From: Chrysaora quinquecirrha
Taxonomy: Eukaryota; Cnidaria; Scyphozoa; Semaeostomeae; Pelagiidae
DNA length: 64,000 bases
Direction of reading: 5' to 3'
Assembly: GCA_014526335.1 (NCBI GenBank)
Contig: JACTAT010000223.1
Location: 882,083-946,082 of the forward strand
Of this stretch, positions 19,985 through 33,187 are shown one piece after another; the first letter of the stretch is position 1; each line of letters opens with the position of its first letter. The position numbers and the translations under genes are program-made. The notes beneath the pieces are model-generated. The model saw only the letters and a list, made by a program, of their open reading frames with translations. It searched no databases and had not been told where the DNA came from.

Positions 19985-20360
19985 ATCTCAACATACGGAG
20001 AACGATCTATGACTCTTTATCTGGGGCTTCGCTGACGTTCCTATTCCTATACTTGGAGCTGATTTTCTTTCTCATTTTGGTCTCACAGTAAATGTACGTG
20101 ATCGTGAATTGCTGAACACTAATACTCGTTTAACAATACATGGTATACATAGTTCTGTCACATCACCAAGACCTATTTTTGCCATCCCTGCAATGCCATC
20201 ACCTTATAAAGAAATTTTACAGAAATTTCCTTCCATTACACGACCATGTCATCAAGAATCTGACGTAAAACACAATGTCACACATCACATTCGCACTCGT
20301 GGCCCACCTGTCTTCAGTCGACCTCGCCACCAGGACTTCATTTCAATAGAAAAAGTTTAG
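19985..20360 (+). pseudogene. Gypsy Pol fragment: end of protease to start of RT
   Basis: + strand: a GADFLSHFGLTVNVRDRE-like protease end (20050-20110), then LLNTNTRLTIHGIHS and a typical linker ending KHNVTHHIRTRGPPVFSRP (20265-20330), the lead-in to the Gypsy RT. No RT core follows. The frame is open for 83 codons and then stops at 20360. Confidence 0.7.
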
Positions 20361-20865
20361 GTTACCCAATCTGCAAGTTTCTCTGGTTTTCCCCTGTCTA
20401 TTACTGTCCTGTGTTGACAATTGCACAATTGTTCAATCCAACAATTACTTGTAATCTCCTATGTTGAAAGATTCCTTACCATCGCTTGTCACCTTGAAAT
20501 AGTTGGCAGCTGTGATGTTGACAGATCTAATTGTGCATTTGTGTAAGTACACCATGCATAAACAGGAAGCACCCAATTATTCTTACTTGTATAAAAATAA
20601 AAATATCATTGATTTAGTTTAGTTCAGTATATTGCAAACATCATGTTATCCATGTCTGTGTCATCTCTTTTAATGTGACTTCCGTCAAATTCACCAATTC
20701 AACAAACATTTCAATGACGATGAAAATAAAAAGTTAAAGAATCTTCATCGAAGAGAAATATGGAGGCTACAATTACAAAATCTCTACGATTGTAATGTTT
20801 GTTGAATTGGTGATTCGACGATGTAATGGGTCAATTTCTTGCATTAGTTCTCTCACATCATTGCT
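20361..20865. other. Non-coding, with a 22-bp inverted repeat
   Basis: CACCAATTCAACAAACATT at about 20693-20711 and its inverse AATGTTTGTTGAATTGGTG at about 20796-20814 enclose about 85 bp, able to form a hairpin. It lies next to the Gypsy integrase fragment and may be a tiny insertion. Nothing else recognised. Confidence 0.55.
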
Positions 20866-21090
20866 TTAGAAAGGTGTTTCATTGTCATTGATTAACAATG
20901 GAATACCGTGTGTTGCAAATATTTCTCCCAGTTTAGTAATTGTGGATTTGGTTGATGTAGAAGTAACAATTTCAACTTCAGAGAATCTTCTATAGGCATC
21001 TATGACGACTAACAAATATCCCCCAGTTAGTAGAGGTCCACAAAAATCAACATTCGCTGTGTGCCAAGTGGATGGAGGTAATTGTGTCAT
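20866..21090 (-). pseudogene. Gypsy integrase fragment
   Basis: 74 codons, reading PSTWHTANVDFCGPL (first catalytic Asp), YLLVVIDAYRRFSEVEIV, and IFATHGIPLLINDNETPF (second Asp region). It matches the integrase core start of K02A2.6-like Gypsy Pol. The rest is missing. A TAATAATAA microsatellite follows at 21091-21112. Confidence 0.8.
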
Positions 21091-24000
21091 CTATAATAAT
21101 AATAATAATAAATTTATTTTACGTTGGCTTTACATAGCTACATAAATTTATCCAAATGAAAGCTGATTAATGTCAACTATTTAAAACATACTTATTTAAA
21201 ACAATATATAAAATCCTTATTATAACCGTATATACAATTGGTAAAAATCCATAGCTTAAAATCTGATACATGAATTCTGTAATAACTTCTTGATAAAACC
21301 CGAAAAATAATCATTCTATAAAAACCAAGTTTTTGGATGAAAGACTGAAATATTTTGCAGAAGCAATCGCCACTAATCTAATTCTTTTTTCTGGCACAAA
21401 TTGGATGGGATGGCACAAATTTCAATTGTCACATTTGTTTGATTTTCTCGTTTTAAAGATCTTCCCAAATTTTTAGAATTTTTTTTGTTGAGAAGCAAAT
21501 TATTAATTTTAATATTCATAGAAAATATATAAATTCTATTTATGTAAATAGTCGGATTTAATTAGTTTTATAAACGACTGTACTATGTAACCAACTTTAA
21601 AGACGTTTGTTACTGTTATTATTACAATTATTATTATGGAAATTCTGAAGTTTTGTACAGCTCAAAACTATTCAATAAAATTATTGATTTTCTCTGTTTT
21701 TGTAGAAGAGTTATATGTTTCTTGAGGAGAGGAGCTTATTTATGAAATGAAGAAGAAGTACAGCAAGGACGAAAGAAGACCAACTAGGTACGTTTTAAGT
21801 CCCTAAAAAATCTCTGAATCGACTCTACAATCTTGGACTATTCTCACTATTTTTGAAACTTAATATTCAATTTTGTCATAAATATTCATAAATGGTACAA
21901 AATAAAAATTAGCAAATGCATGATTAAAAAAGCAAGACTTCCCGATCATATTTTCGTCATCAACGCTCATCGTGGAAAACTTAGGCCTCACAACTGCACT
22001 CATTGCGCTTGCCCGCAACCGCTTCTACCCTAAACTGTTGTTCTAATATAACTTTAAAGCTTAGAAAGCCTCCTCATATTGCAATAGTTCATAGTTTCTA
22101 TGTGTGTGCGTTGGATATCTGGGAGGTCATAAAAGCTCGCCTTCATTATCGTTTATTCAAGGTTTATCCTTTTGAAGTTAAGCGTTCACTTTTCATAAAT
22201 GTTATGTAAGCAGTGGCGCCATATTTCTATTGGTCTTTCTAAACCAATCAGAATGCCGAAACGCTTGATACGTTTTTCTTTCAAAATAGCCCTGGGAACG
22301 AGGTTGAGATGAGTTCAATCACCTTTTTCTCTACGACCTGCCTAACATAGTGATAGTTCAAGATATTTAGTGCGCCAACGACTTTCCGGATTTCATGACA
22401 GTTCCAAAATAAATGTCAAGGTATAGGTGGGTGTGACAACAGAGCCACAAGTCCCTCCATCCTTGCTTTAAACACTATATTTCATTTCATATTTCATTAT
22501 ATTGTAACACAATCCAGTACAAGGTCTTGCAGGATGACGTTTACTGTCACAAAGACCAGTTAGTCGCTCTCACAGCATGGATGTTTCTGCAGCTCTTTAG
22601 AATGTGGGAAGCTTCTACTGTGATTTAATAACAACTGTATGTCGCTGCTACCCTGGGTGATGTCTATGCACGGACGATGCACCAAGCAAAAACTTTCTCC
22701 TGAAACACACTGGAATTCTTTACTTCATAATAATGAAAGTTATTTATATCTTATCTCAATACAATAATGACAGTCAATATATCAGACGATTTCTTTTCTT
22801 AGATCACAACAAGACTCAGGGGGTCACCTTGCCTTAAACCTCTCTGAAGAGATGTCTTCGCTTAAACACCTGAAATTGCTAATATCTATGTATATGTATA
22901 CCATGTATGTCTCGGAAACACAGAAGAAACATTGAAGTTGTTTCTGACGGAACAGGTTTCATCCTTTCTAGTGGAATCTTTAGCATACCACACTATACAC
23001 AGTAACATTTGATTAAATATTGTGCTGTGCGACAGATTCCATTGCGTTAAGCACTTTACATAACAGGTCACAACGTTACCCCCACCCCCCCAGGGGCCAG
23101 GGCTTACTTTAAGGTAACCTTGGGTTTTTGGCAGACTGTCCAAATTCCAAAAACAGTAGACTTAGAGAGCAGAAAAAAGTTTCCTATAAAAAATCACGGC
23201 TGCCGAAAATCGTAGGCTGGTAGATTAAAACTACCGTTATCTTGGCTGACACACCTTGTGAATTTTGTTTGAGCATGCATCGTTCTTGAGGATGCCAAAA
23301 ATTTCTAAAGACAGCCCGCGATATTGCGAGAACATTGCAATCGCGATATTGAGCATTTTGTGAGCTGTGAAAATTGACGAAATTTTTCAACATGTTCTTC
23401 TAAATGATCTTATGCAGCGTTATGTACAACTTGGAAACATTTTCTAGATGATGAGATCATCCCTAAATGTTTGAACAAAACTGTGAAATTACTATTAAAC
23501 ATATTTTTGCTCTGCCAAAGTTCTTGCACTTGTCAGCAGGACGGTGAATTTAAAATAAGGCACAATACACAATAGGTGCTACCGATATCATTGGCTCAGC
23601 AAGCTGTTCATCTGTATAACAGCAGAGGATTTACATCATATAATATCAATTGTCATTTATACACAAAGAAACTCTTAAGCTACAATTGTTACAATCTTTC
23701 TCTACAAAACAAAATATACAAAGTAGAAAAATCATTTAAGTTTAAAAATCACTTTACTTATACTGCTAGCCCATTGTCGCTTATCATCCAGTGTGTGTCT
23801 TTGTGGATGGTGGTTAGTTGCATATTTCAAGGGGAATGTTATTCCAAGCCTTTAAATGCATTCGTAATCAGCAGGATTCTGGGAATGTCCAAAAGGATTC
23901 TTTAAGAACTGCCTATGGCAAAACTGAGTGGTTTTAATTGGGCTAAGGTCTTTGCGAAGGCTACATCTTGTCACCACACTTATTTCACTACTACTCAGAA

Positions 24001-24380
24001 TCTATAAAATCAAAAGAATCTACAATGTGAAATGCTCTTCCCAATTTTGAAGGAACAATCTCAATAGGTTTGGCAGAAAGTTAACCTAAGATATGCTGAC
24101 AGGGACAGACATACTGGAAGTGTGGGGGGTGTCACCGTCCCCCCCCCTCCCTCCAACGTTCTAATCTCATTTAGTAAACTTTGGTCTTGTTTGGTAAAAT
24201 ATTTCTGGGAATCATTTTTAGTTAGTTTATAGTTTTCATTTTTAGGCTCTAAAAGCATTGAAGTTGTCTATTCTGATTCCCTGGCACTAGCTTTCCTTCC
24301 CATCTCTGCCAATATTTTTCAAGAAAATATAACCAAATTTACACCATTCCACATCATCATTTCCGTTTTGAAAACTCAAT
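21091..24380. other. No recognised genes
   Basis: Short open stretches only, none with a motif I know. A TTATT microsatellite at 21091-21115; G/C homopolymers at about 23076-23095 and 24122-24152; and CCCTGGGAACGAGGTTG at 22288-22304, a string that I associate with dispersed cnidarian repeats, unverified. Confidence 0.4.
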
Positions 24381-24390
24381 CTCTGCATCA

Positions 24391-25135
24391 TTGGCTTTCG
24401 CATCATCTAAGGATAAGCAGCCTTTTGATACGACACCAGATGTAAGTCACAAGGACCAGATGTCTTTGCTTATAGGGTATGCAACTGAAGATTTTGAGGT
24501 TCACGGGCATCTGCTCAACATCACAATACCATCAGACAAGACTGGAGATGGTTTTGAAAGGACGGTAATCAAGTGCCTAAATGAGCTAAATTTGCCCACA
24601 AGTGGAGTGTGCTTCCAGTATTACGATACCACTGCTTCCATGCCTGATATCTACAAAGGTGCTCAAAGTAAACTAAATGAACATGACTTGGACATAAATC
24701 TAATCTTTATGTAGAGCATGATTGTAGTGAGTCCAGTATAGCAGATGATTTTTTTCTACCCTGCAACCATTGTACAACTTCATGACCAAAAGCACCTCTC
24801 GCTTTCAAAAGTAGAAAGATAATCTGATGGAACTAGAGGGTGCATTGTTGCTAAAAAGCTTGGCTGCATTGGGACAAACACCTTGGGCAGGAAGAGCTAA
24901 GGCTATATAAGTTGTTTTATCATGCCATAAACGTCTAATTCATCTGCTGGAAGAAATGAGATCCTGGAACGAGTATGATCGTGATGCATGCCTTACTGTG
25001 AATAACCTATTAGGGAAGCTGAAGTCATTTGAATTTTTCCTAAGTTTAATTTTCTTCTAGAATATCATGCATGCGCCAAAACAAGAGGTGACTGAAGTGC
25101 AAGAGATTTAGTTTAATATAGTCAATGGTATTGAC
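24391..25135 (+). pseudogene. hAT/ZMYM-type transposase relic, left part
   Basis: FDTTPDVSHKDQMSLLIGYA, DKTGDGFERTVIKCLNELNL, YYDTTASMPDIYKGAQSKL follow the DUF4371/ZMYM1-like hAT transposase core (family form DSTPDVSH.DQ..., GYD.AANMSG...GVQ). Remnants of the next segment (FMTKSTSRF-like, LLLKSLAALGQTPWAGRAKA, LTVNNLLGKLKSFEF) go on in broken frames to 25135. It is cut by the Kolobok-type element and its coding sense resumes at 42029. Confidence 0.75.
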
Positions 25136-25383
25136 TTAAAGAGGAAATGAAACCAAAATTTATTTTCACTTAATCGTTTTCTACCATAAAAAATACCCAG
25201 AAAAATAATTTTTTTATTTTCTATCTAACGAGAAAGCCTGCAAAAAAAGCGCTGAAACGTATCAAAACTGCCAGATTTTTTTCAATAAGAATTGAGATAG
25301 GGGCTTGGGCACGAGCTATTGACTCTGATGCAAAGTTATGGACAAGTGATAAAAAATTCCCTCAATTGTGAGTCTGTTAGAAC

Positions 25384-26184
25384 GTGTATAAAAATGTCTG
25401 GTATAGAATAAGAAAGCTCATCATTGTCAGAAATATCGGCAGAGGAAGAGGAGGGAGCAGTTGCAGTTTATGGTGGTCCAGTCAACCATACCAGTTCGAG
25501 CCTCTAGCAGATAGTGACTCAAGTAGCGAAGATGATATTGGCAACCGCAACCACAATGGCCTAACTCCTGCAATGTTAAGAGAGATCTGAAGGGATGTGG
25601 AAGTCGGCTCCTGGTAGGTATATTTTAAAGTGAAATGAAATCTTTATATCAATCAATGCTCCATGGAGATCCGTCATGTGTTGTGTATGCATGAGTTGAA
25701 ATAAACAGTGAATTGTTTGCATCTTTCTCTTCAATCAGTTGTAGATGGGGAAGGTGCAGCATTGAAAATCTTGTTGGCACCCTGGAATATCGATGTTAAA
25801 GTGAGGTCAAGGAAGCACAGGGCAAACTAGAATTTGATGGTAGCATTGAGCACATATCATGTTTTACAGAACATGATGATTTCAATGCTATTTCAAATAG
25901 AACTGTGCTTAAAAATGTTGGCCCCTTGTTAAAAGACAGACAATGGTGAAAATATCGTTGACAGGCAGAGATGAGTGAGTACATAACTGTACCAACAATG
26001 TTATGACCATTCCTTCATTTTTCATTTAAATTTTAAGCATTTAATTTGCAAATGGTTTTTAAAATTAAATTATTCTAACAAAAAGTTATTTTATGCAGAT
26101 ATTTGCGAGCAGTTGCATATCGTTGGTTGGCAAGGTTGCCATTTGGATACATGGGATGGGATAACTCCCGTCCTCTCCCAGCTT
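25384..26184 (+). pseudogene. P2RX7_C-like domain gene, exons before the insertion
   Basis: Pieces in order: an acidic leader ISAEEEEGAVAVYGGPVN and YQFEPLADSDSSSEDD (25400-25550); an exon after an AG acceptor at about 25737 with WGRCSIENLVGTLEYRC, GSIEHISCFTEHDDF and SNRTVLKNVGPLLKDR; an exon after TTTATGCAG at about 26099 with YLRAVAYRWLARLPFGYMG. This is the order of the P2X7 intracellular zinc domain found in many invertebrate transposon-borne proteins. A stop near the start (GIE*ESSS) and one near 25797 show decay. It is interrupted at 26184 and ends at 37375. Confidence 0.7.
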
Positions 26185-26789
26185 TAGATAGGTTAAATAC
26201 CCTAGCCATCTAAGCAACTGCCTAACCAAGCTTTTAAAAGTTTAAAACACAACTTTGGATCGTTAAGATCAATTTAAGACCAGACAACATTTCGAAAAAT
26301 GACTGGAAATTACTAAAATTGTGACCTCATCAAAATGACCAATTTTCCCCTAAATCTCTCTATATCTTCATTGATATCAGTTAGAATCATCAAATAAATG
26401 CATATCTGAATAGAGCTAAATAAGGCCTTTCATATGATAAATAGTTTTTGTAAATTGGACCAAATTCTATATTTAGACTATATTTAGAATCAGCTACTTC
26501 CAGTGGTACTGCACATTGTGTCAAACAAATTTACATGATATGAGATGTTTAGAACATTATAATTGACTTGTTATTCTGTTTTATTATGTATGCTTACCTA
26601 TAGCACTACAGGAAAACTCGCATAACTCGATTTCTCTTTAGTCAGATATTTCAAAGCTCAGACAAAAGATGAGATCGCAGTCTATTTTGTATAAATACTA
26701 TCAATATGTGTTATTAGTCAGACATTGGAGAATCAAAACGAACTTGGTGTTCTAAAGCGAGTTGGCTAACACGAGTTTGACTGTCGACA

Positions 26790-29700
26790 ATTCATGGTAT
26801 CCATTCATCCCCAGAGTCTGCCCTCAAGAGAAATTTGGAAACTTCCCAATCACTTTGAGATTCACAGCTGCCAGCTGATGTTAGTTCATCGTTTGCAGAT
26901 ATTTCATTATCACCTTGATATTCGCTGTTACTAGCACTGGCTTCGACTTCCATATCTATCATCACTGCGCTTCTTTCTTCTCTTCTCTTACTTCGTCTCC
27001 ATTCGCTTTCATCTTCACTCTCTGCATCTGCATCTATCGGTCTCCTCATGACTTTTCCACCAATAATTTCTGAAGTTCATTGCTTGAGGGTTGATTTCTA
27101 AGCTGTTTAGCCAGATGTGAACCTGATAATGGACCCGCTTTAAAGCCTTGATCACAGAATCTGGATCAGGTGGGATGCACATCGAGGATTTGGTCTCCAT
27201 CTCTTTGTATTAGCGTATTCTAGTTTGTAGATACGCTCCGTTCTTCATTCCTGTATACATTATGGTTCGCACAAATTCTTTGGCATCTTCAATATTTTCC
27301 TCACTGAAGACTTCACCTTTCCCAAGATTCCTCAACAAGTCACATTTGTTCTGCGAATTATGTATTTTCTTTAACACCTTCATCTTACCGACTTTGTATA
27401 GGTAGGACTTTGAATCGGAACCTGTTATTGCATGGATGGCAGGAAGAGTGATGCATACTTTTGGACCCAGAAACTTACAGATGGCGCTGATGTTTGCGTA
27501 CTTATTATGCTCATATTTAAAATTGCTGTTCTATTTGGCATTTTTCATATGCCCATATTAGCAGAATAAGAACATCTGTATCCTTTGATACTATGACAAC
27601 ATCACTGTGTGCCATTGAAGCATGCAAAATTAGACAGGTGTCCGCCTCTTCATGGGTGCATTCATGAAGTATACAATTGCTGTCTTTTGTTATTGAGTAA
27701 GTTGCACTTCCAGCTGTACAAATATATGGATACTTCAGCAATTCTTTACATTCACGTGTTTAGAAGTATTTTGCAATCAGTTGTATGAGTTCTTCCTTGT
27801 TTTCTCCGCTATTGAGGAAGTCTTGCCATCTGCTTCCTTGTAACATATGCTCGTCAAATCCATCGATTTTCACTCTTACTTCCGACTCATTTCTTTTTTC
27901 TCGTACCGGATTTTATGCTGTCGCTTTTGTAGGTGTCATTTATTAGGCCTATCTGAACTGCCTCAGACTCACCTGCAGGGGTGGTAAACTGTATAAGGGA
28001 CTTCAACCATTCCTTGTAAGTTTTCTTTGGTCGAAGTGTGCAAATTGCAGCTAAGCCATCAATAAACCTTGAACAGTTCTTTGGCATATTTTCCAAAATC
28101 GAATCAGATTTGGTGATCAAATAATTTCTTAGCAATGCTTTGTCACATTGTCTAAGGCATGCATCAGTTGTTGCTAATGCCAAAGGCACTGTTCTAATTG
28201 GGTACTGAAATCCCTCTTCCAGTGTAACAGACTTTGCAATGATCAGACCGAATGCCTGGCCGTCTTCTTGCAATAAATCGCTAATGTTTTTTTCTTCTTT
28301 TCGAAACCATTGGTCAACTTAACTCTCTTAGTTGGCTCAAAATACCCTTTCCTTGCGCTCTTAAGTCTATCATTGAGAAACTCTACAAACAACGCATTTC
28401 CTGTACGTGGAACATCAAGCATATCTCTGACTACAGATCTTCTACCTCTACACCAGTATGGAGGATTTTTGGTCGGCATGATGAATCAAAAGGATTGACA
28501 CCATATTTGCTTAACTGGAGCTTCAGATGTTTTACGTGTTCTGCATGGTTCTTCTTTCCACCTGGAGTTAGTTCTTTGTGCTTTGAGGTTGTTTTCAAAA
28601 TAAGATGCTCTCTAAACATCTCTTGGAGTTTACTATGAGTATGGATTGTTCAAACCCATGTATTTACAGCTGTGGAGTTGGTGCTGAACCCGGCCCTGAA
28701 AGGTCCTGCAGTTCCCTTCCTTTCCTTATTAAATAACTCCGTTATTAAATCACTGTGAATCGTCGAACACTTTCCACCTCCAATGCTCCCTCAGAATCCT
28801 TTCAACTTCAGCTCTTCAAACGCTGGGTGATTCTGTTGCTGTAAAGAACGCAAATAGACATGTTGATAGCTACAATATCTCGCGTAATTCCGGTGATTGA
28901 AGGCAAATACTTGGTTGACCACGTCTCGTTCAGACTGGAGATGTTGCTCAATGTTTCCCTCCCTTACAGCTGAAACCATTGCAAGCATAGAAGAATCGTC
29001 TCTTAGATATGCAATAGTCATGCTTCCTTCAGAGTTATCTTGTGCCTCATGCCTCACTTAGATTTCTTATTAAAATTTGAAATTTTGCTGAATTCGTAAC
29101 TCTCTCTAATGTGCTGGGAGTTGGCTCCTTTCTTAAATCAACCAGCAAAGACAGCAATTCTGGTGCTGTGCTGGCATGATTATCCGTTATTTCCTCCACT
29201 TTGAATTGCACAAGGGCATCAAAGCATTCTTTATGCAATCTTATGCATCTGTAGTAGTTCCGTCCCTCAAAAGCCTGATCAGCTGATCCCAATGCTATCA
29301 CACCCGAGTCGACACACCATTGCTTGTATCCTCTGCAGCTATGCCGTTTGTAAAGCAATTTTTTGTCTCACACGTAGCTGGTGGAAGCCTCCCATTAGCA
29401 ACACTATGTTTTTGTACAGATCTTGATTCTTCCAGAGTATGTGACACAATTTAGAATAAACTGCTTCGTATGAATGCACGAATATATATGGTGCCTCTAG
29501 GTCCACCATAATTTCTAATAGAAAATTGAGGTATTCTTTACATACTGGATATTCTGGTGGCTCTGCAGTTACTGGCAAGTATTCCTGAACACATTTTTCA
29601 GTTACAACGTTAGAGACCATCTTATTGAGAGAAGTCCAGGAACCGAGTAATCGTAATTCTTTGCCATCTATTTCCAAAGGTAGAGACCCTGCAGCCGACC

Positions 29701-32700
29701 ACGCAATATCTTTCTCAAAGCATGCATCAACTTCCTCAGAAGCATTTGGCTTGTCAGCATAATTCGGGATGATTGGAGGTCCAGCATGTTTTCCAAGTAA
29801 ATAAGGGCCACCTCTGCTTGTTCATTGTCTATGTTGTCGCAAATATCAAGTTTTTGTTCTGCTTCTGAACCAATTGTCTCAATATTCTCCTTTTCCTTGT
29901 TAGTTCGCAACTGAGAAAGGGTCTTGTTCAGGGGCGGATCCAGCATAAAAATGGGACAGTTGCTCACGGGGGACCGGGGGCAGAGCCCCCGGAAAATTTT
30001 TGGGACCACGCCCTTTTTTATTTGGGGCCACACCCTTTTTCATTTGAGGAAACACCCTTTTTATTCGGGGAAACACCCTTTTTATTCAGGGAAACACCCT
30101 TTTTATTTGGGGAAATGCTCTTTTTCGTTGGGGGAAACGCCCTTTTTCGTTGGGGCACCTCCTACTACCAGACAGTGCCTTGAAGATTAAAAATAACTAC
30201 TATAAGGCTACGATAGGACAAAACTGTAATATTGTACAGCTCAATACTTGTAACACAACGAAGATACATTGATAAGCCTGCATGTCCAATTAATGCAATG
30301 GAAGCTCCGTTACAAACAATTGCCATTTGCCAGAGTCCTATAGAGCAAGAGCATTAGTTCATTATGATTATGTATTGTAAGAAAATTGCTGCCTTATCTC
30401 TGTTATCAATTTAATTATGGTAAAGTATGTAAAAGTATGGTTTACAGCATAATATATTCTAATTGCTTATTACAAAATTCCTAACTAACTTCGATATGTA
30501 TTTTTAAGAAAAACAAAACTCGTAATGAGTCGTTAATATAGACAAACCAAAGAACACTGTCAGATTCTAAAAATACGCCCACTGTTGTACTCATAGCCTC
30601 AATCACACAACAGAACTGGCGGGCCTATCAAGAATTTCAAGAAAATTCTTGGAGGATTCACTTAGAAATTATATTGGCAAAACAAAGAGGATATACACAG
30701 GCAATAACTAATCTAAAACTTGAAAAATCTTAAGCTTTTGAAGAAATTTATCGCGAAATAAATCGAGAATAAATTTTGAAAAAGAATAAATCCTATCATC
30801 GACCGAAGTTACATTTCTTCCTTTCCTACTTCCTTCCTACTAAAAATGAGCTTTTTCAGACTTTTATCTGTCGATGAAGCATTAATGAAAATAATCAAAC
30901 AAAAAGCCGATTTTAGGAATATGATAAAGAGACATAAGTTGACTTTCCAGTCTATTTTTTTACCTTACGGTGCGAAGGTTACCACATCTTTCCCTCTGAC
31001 TCTCTGGGAACTTCATGTCCGAAAAATCTCCTTTTCTATTACTCTGTTACATTCATTGATAATTCCAGAAATATCATCAGATTTACCAGGATTATTTAAT
31101 ATTATATAGAGCTTTTCAAGCACACTTTCAGGTTTACTACAGACACTACAGGCAGCCATTTCACTGCATCAACCAAATTGCTGCTCAACCTGCTTGTCGT
31201 CCTCGTCACTGCTGCCAATGCACGTTGGGTAAAATGCACTATTTTCAAGCAATATAATTGGATAACTAGAAATTTCAAAACCAGAGAGTTGCTCGAGGTT
31301 GCTCCCGCTCAAACGGAGACAATGAGAGCACCCTCAATGCCAGGTTTTGATTGGTTAAGCTTTAATCACGGTTGCTCAGTATGCAGTAAACGACTGGCCC
31401 ATGGTTGCTCCCGCCAATTCTGAAAACTCGAGAAGCCATTGGAGGAGAGCAACATTTTCTGTCTATTGATTGGTTCATTTAAACAGTGAAGCATTATTCC
31501 AGTCTGGAAATTAGCAGAAACGACCATTAAATTCCTAAAGAAATGTAAATCTGCCTCCGCAGTGGTTAATTCAATATTGAATTCTGAAACTTTTAACGAA
31601 GAAGGGATATCAATAAACTTAGTTCGCGCAGTGAAACATGAAAACAAACATTGAAAACAAAAAAATCGACTTTCATTAGTTGAAAAATTTGACAGTTGCT
31701 TGAGCAACTCTAGCAACCCCCTGGATCCGCCCCTGTTGTTGGTATCGTGAGTCGTGCCTGCACCTGTCATTGTTTCTTGCCTTCCATTGTTGTTATCCAG
31801 TGTACTGTTTGTGCAAACTCCCTTGCGCAAATTTGATAAAAGGAGCTGTCTCGACGAAATCATTCTTGACCATGCCATGTTTTGGGTTCTTATGTCTTAA
31901 TAAGAAATGGTGTGATTACATTTGTGTAGCATGTTTGCTACTTCTTTGCTGCCAGTCATTCTGTGAATGACAAGCCCCATGACGGCTTGCTTAAGACTTG
32001 GCTCTTTTGTGATCAGGCTTTCCCGATCTTTATGGCCTTAATGTGAGAATTAGTACAGGCGTAACCATATTCATTTTTCACAGCAAAATCATACATTGTG
32101 TAGAAAATAGCGTTGTAAAAGCTCTGTAATGGTCCACGGTCTAGCATTTCCCTCAGTTCGCTTGGAGTTAAAGGCCATTGTCTCTTATGATTGGGACTGT
32201 GCAATTGCAGATGGATTATTCTGCTGACAACCTGCCTAAATCATCATCTCTCAACCCACAGCCATGAAGGGCTGCAATGGCATATTCACAAGGATTCACG
32301 TCAGCTGCATGTACCAAAAGGTATTTGCCAGCTGGGAAAAAAACAATGCTTTCCTTGAATTCCACAATGAGCTTTTTCTTCAGTGTTGATGTATGTTCAA
32401 CTGCAGGTATGGATAGTCCCTGTTCATCACTTATGTTCTTTATGTCTTCCAAAAGCTCATTAAGAAGAAAAGCGGAATTGTCACATATAATTTGTGTTCT
32501 AACTTGATAAAAGAAGGCTTGTAAAACATCTTGTTTCTTTTCATTATCCACATCAGTGTCGGTAACATGCAGCTTTGCCAGAGCAAACTTTATGTAGCAC
32601 GACTGATGGTTAAAAACATCAACGGCAAAAATGTTGTGAGACTGGCTGCTCCACAGAATATCCAAATGTTTCGATGCTTGGTAAAAGCGATGCGACAGAT

Positions 32701-33187
32701 CTTTCATGTATATATTCTTCCTCTCTATTAGATGCGTCTGTGCACTTTCAACAGAACAACAACCAAGGCCACCTTCGTTGTATTTATTGTTATTGCTGTC
32801 ACGCTCAGAGTCGCACACAAAACAGTGATGTTTAACTTGCGACAGTTTTCTTGCTGTACGTACTTCAGTGTCAATTGGTGCAACATTGCTGTTAGTTGCA
32901 GAAATGTTTTCAATTTCTTGTGCATCCTTATCTATCATGCCATAATTTTGTATGTAGCGCCCACTGTTACTAGCGACAGTGCGACATTTTTTGTGAACTT
33001 CACCTGATGCCATATTCATATCTTTAATCTTTTCATACAATTCTGTGAAGCGATGTTTAGGCTCATAAATAGGAATATTTATCATCGACCATGTTTTAGC
33101 ATCTGCTTTGAAATTTGCCCATCCCTTGATTTTGACTCTTTTCCTTTGCACCAATAACACCATTGCACAGAATGCAGGGCCTCTCAT
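26790..33187 (-). pseudogene. Academ-like transposase with XPG/PIN-type nuclease segment
   Basis: Read from 33187. An N-terminal zinc-cluster region (KHHCFVCDSERDSNNN, SHRFYQASKHLDILWS, FNHQSCYIKFALAKLH) runs to 32216; NEYGYACTNSHIKAIKIGK (32204-32013) and SLKQAVMGLVIHRMTGS (about 31950) follow. After the 29929-31735 insertion come MDLEAPYIFVH and NIVLLMGGFHQL (29677-29339). Next are VREGNIEQHLQ...FAFNHRNYARY (29057-28791), RTVPLALATTDACLRQCDKA and FIDGLAA (28273-27887), HEECTHEEADTCLILHA-type PIN acid motifs with SKDTDVLILLI (27741-27517), ITGSDSKSYLYKVGK (about 27450-27400), and an acidic tail to 26792. It has more than eight frame breaks and stops. Transposition role by family; the nuclease role is inferred. 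Confidence 0.7.
29929..31735. mobile_element. 1.8-kb non-autonomous DNA transposon inside the Academ-like gene
   Basis: Perfect 15-bp terminal inverted repeats CAGGGGCGGATCCAG (29929-29943) and CTGGATCCGCCCCTG (31721-31735), flanked by TTGTT on both sides (29924-29928, 31736-31740). The interrupted frame reads on cleanly when one TTGTT is dropped. No transposase inside. The left end carries a GC-rich hairpin (GGGGGCAGAGCCCCCGG) and five or six units of a tandem repeat around GGAAACACCCTTTTTATT (30000-30150). The termini resemble hAT elements but the 5-bp duplication is short for them, so the superfamily is left open. Confidence 0.8.

Noticed and set aside
23576..23905. 109-codon + strand open frame
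   Set aside because: No recognisable motif, no splice context, and low-complexity composition.
29668..30190. Open frames over 29924-30190 as a repeat protein
   Set aside because: They read the GGAAACACCCTTTTT tandem repeat of a non-autonomous element; the periodic peptide has no family resemblance.
31366..31878. 170-codon - strand open frame as a separate gene
   Set aside because: Its right end is the Academ-like gene and the rest is the 1.8-kb insertion, so the frame is a chance fusion across a transposon end.
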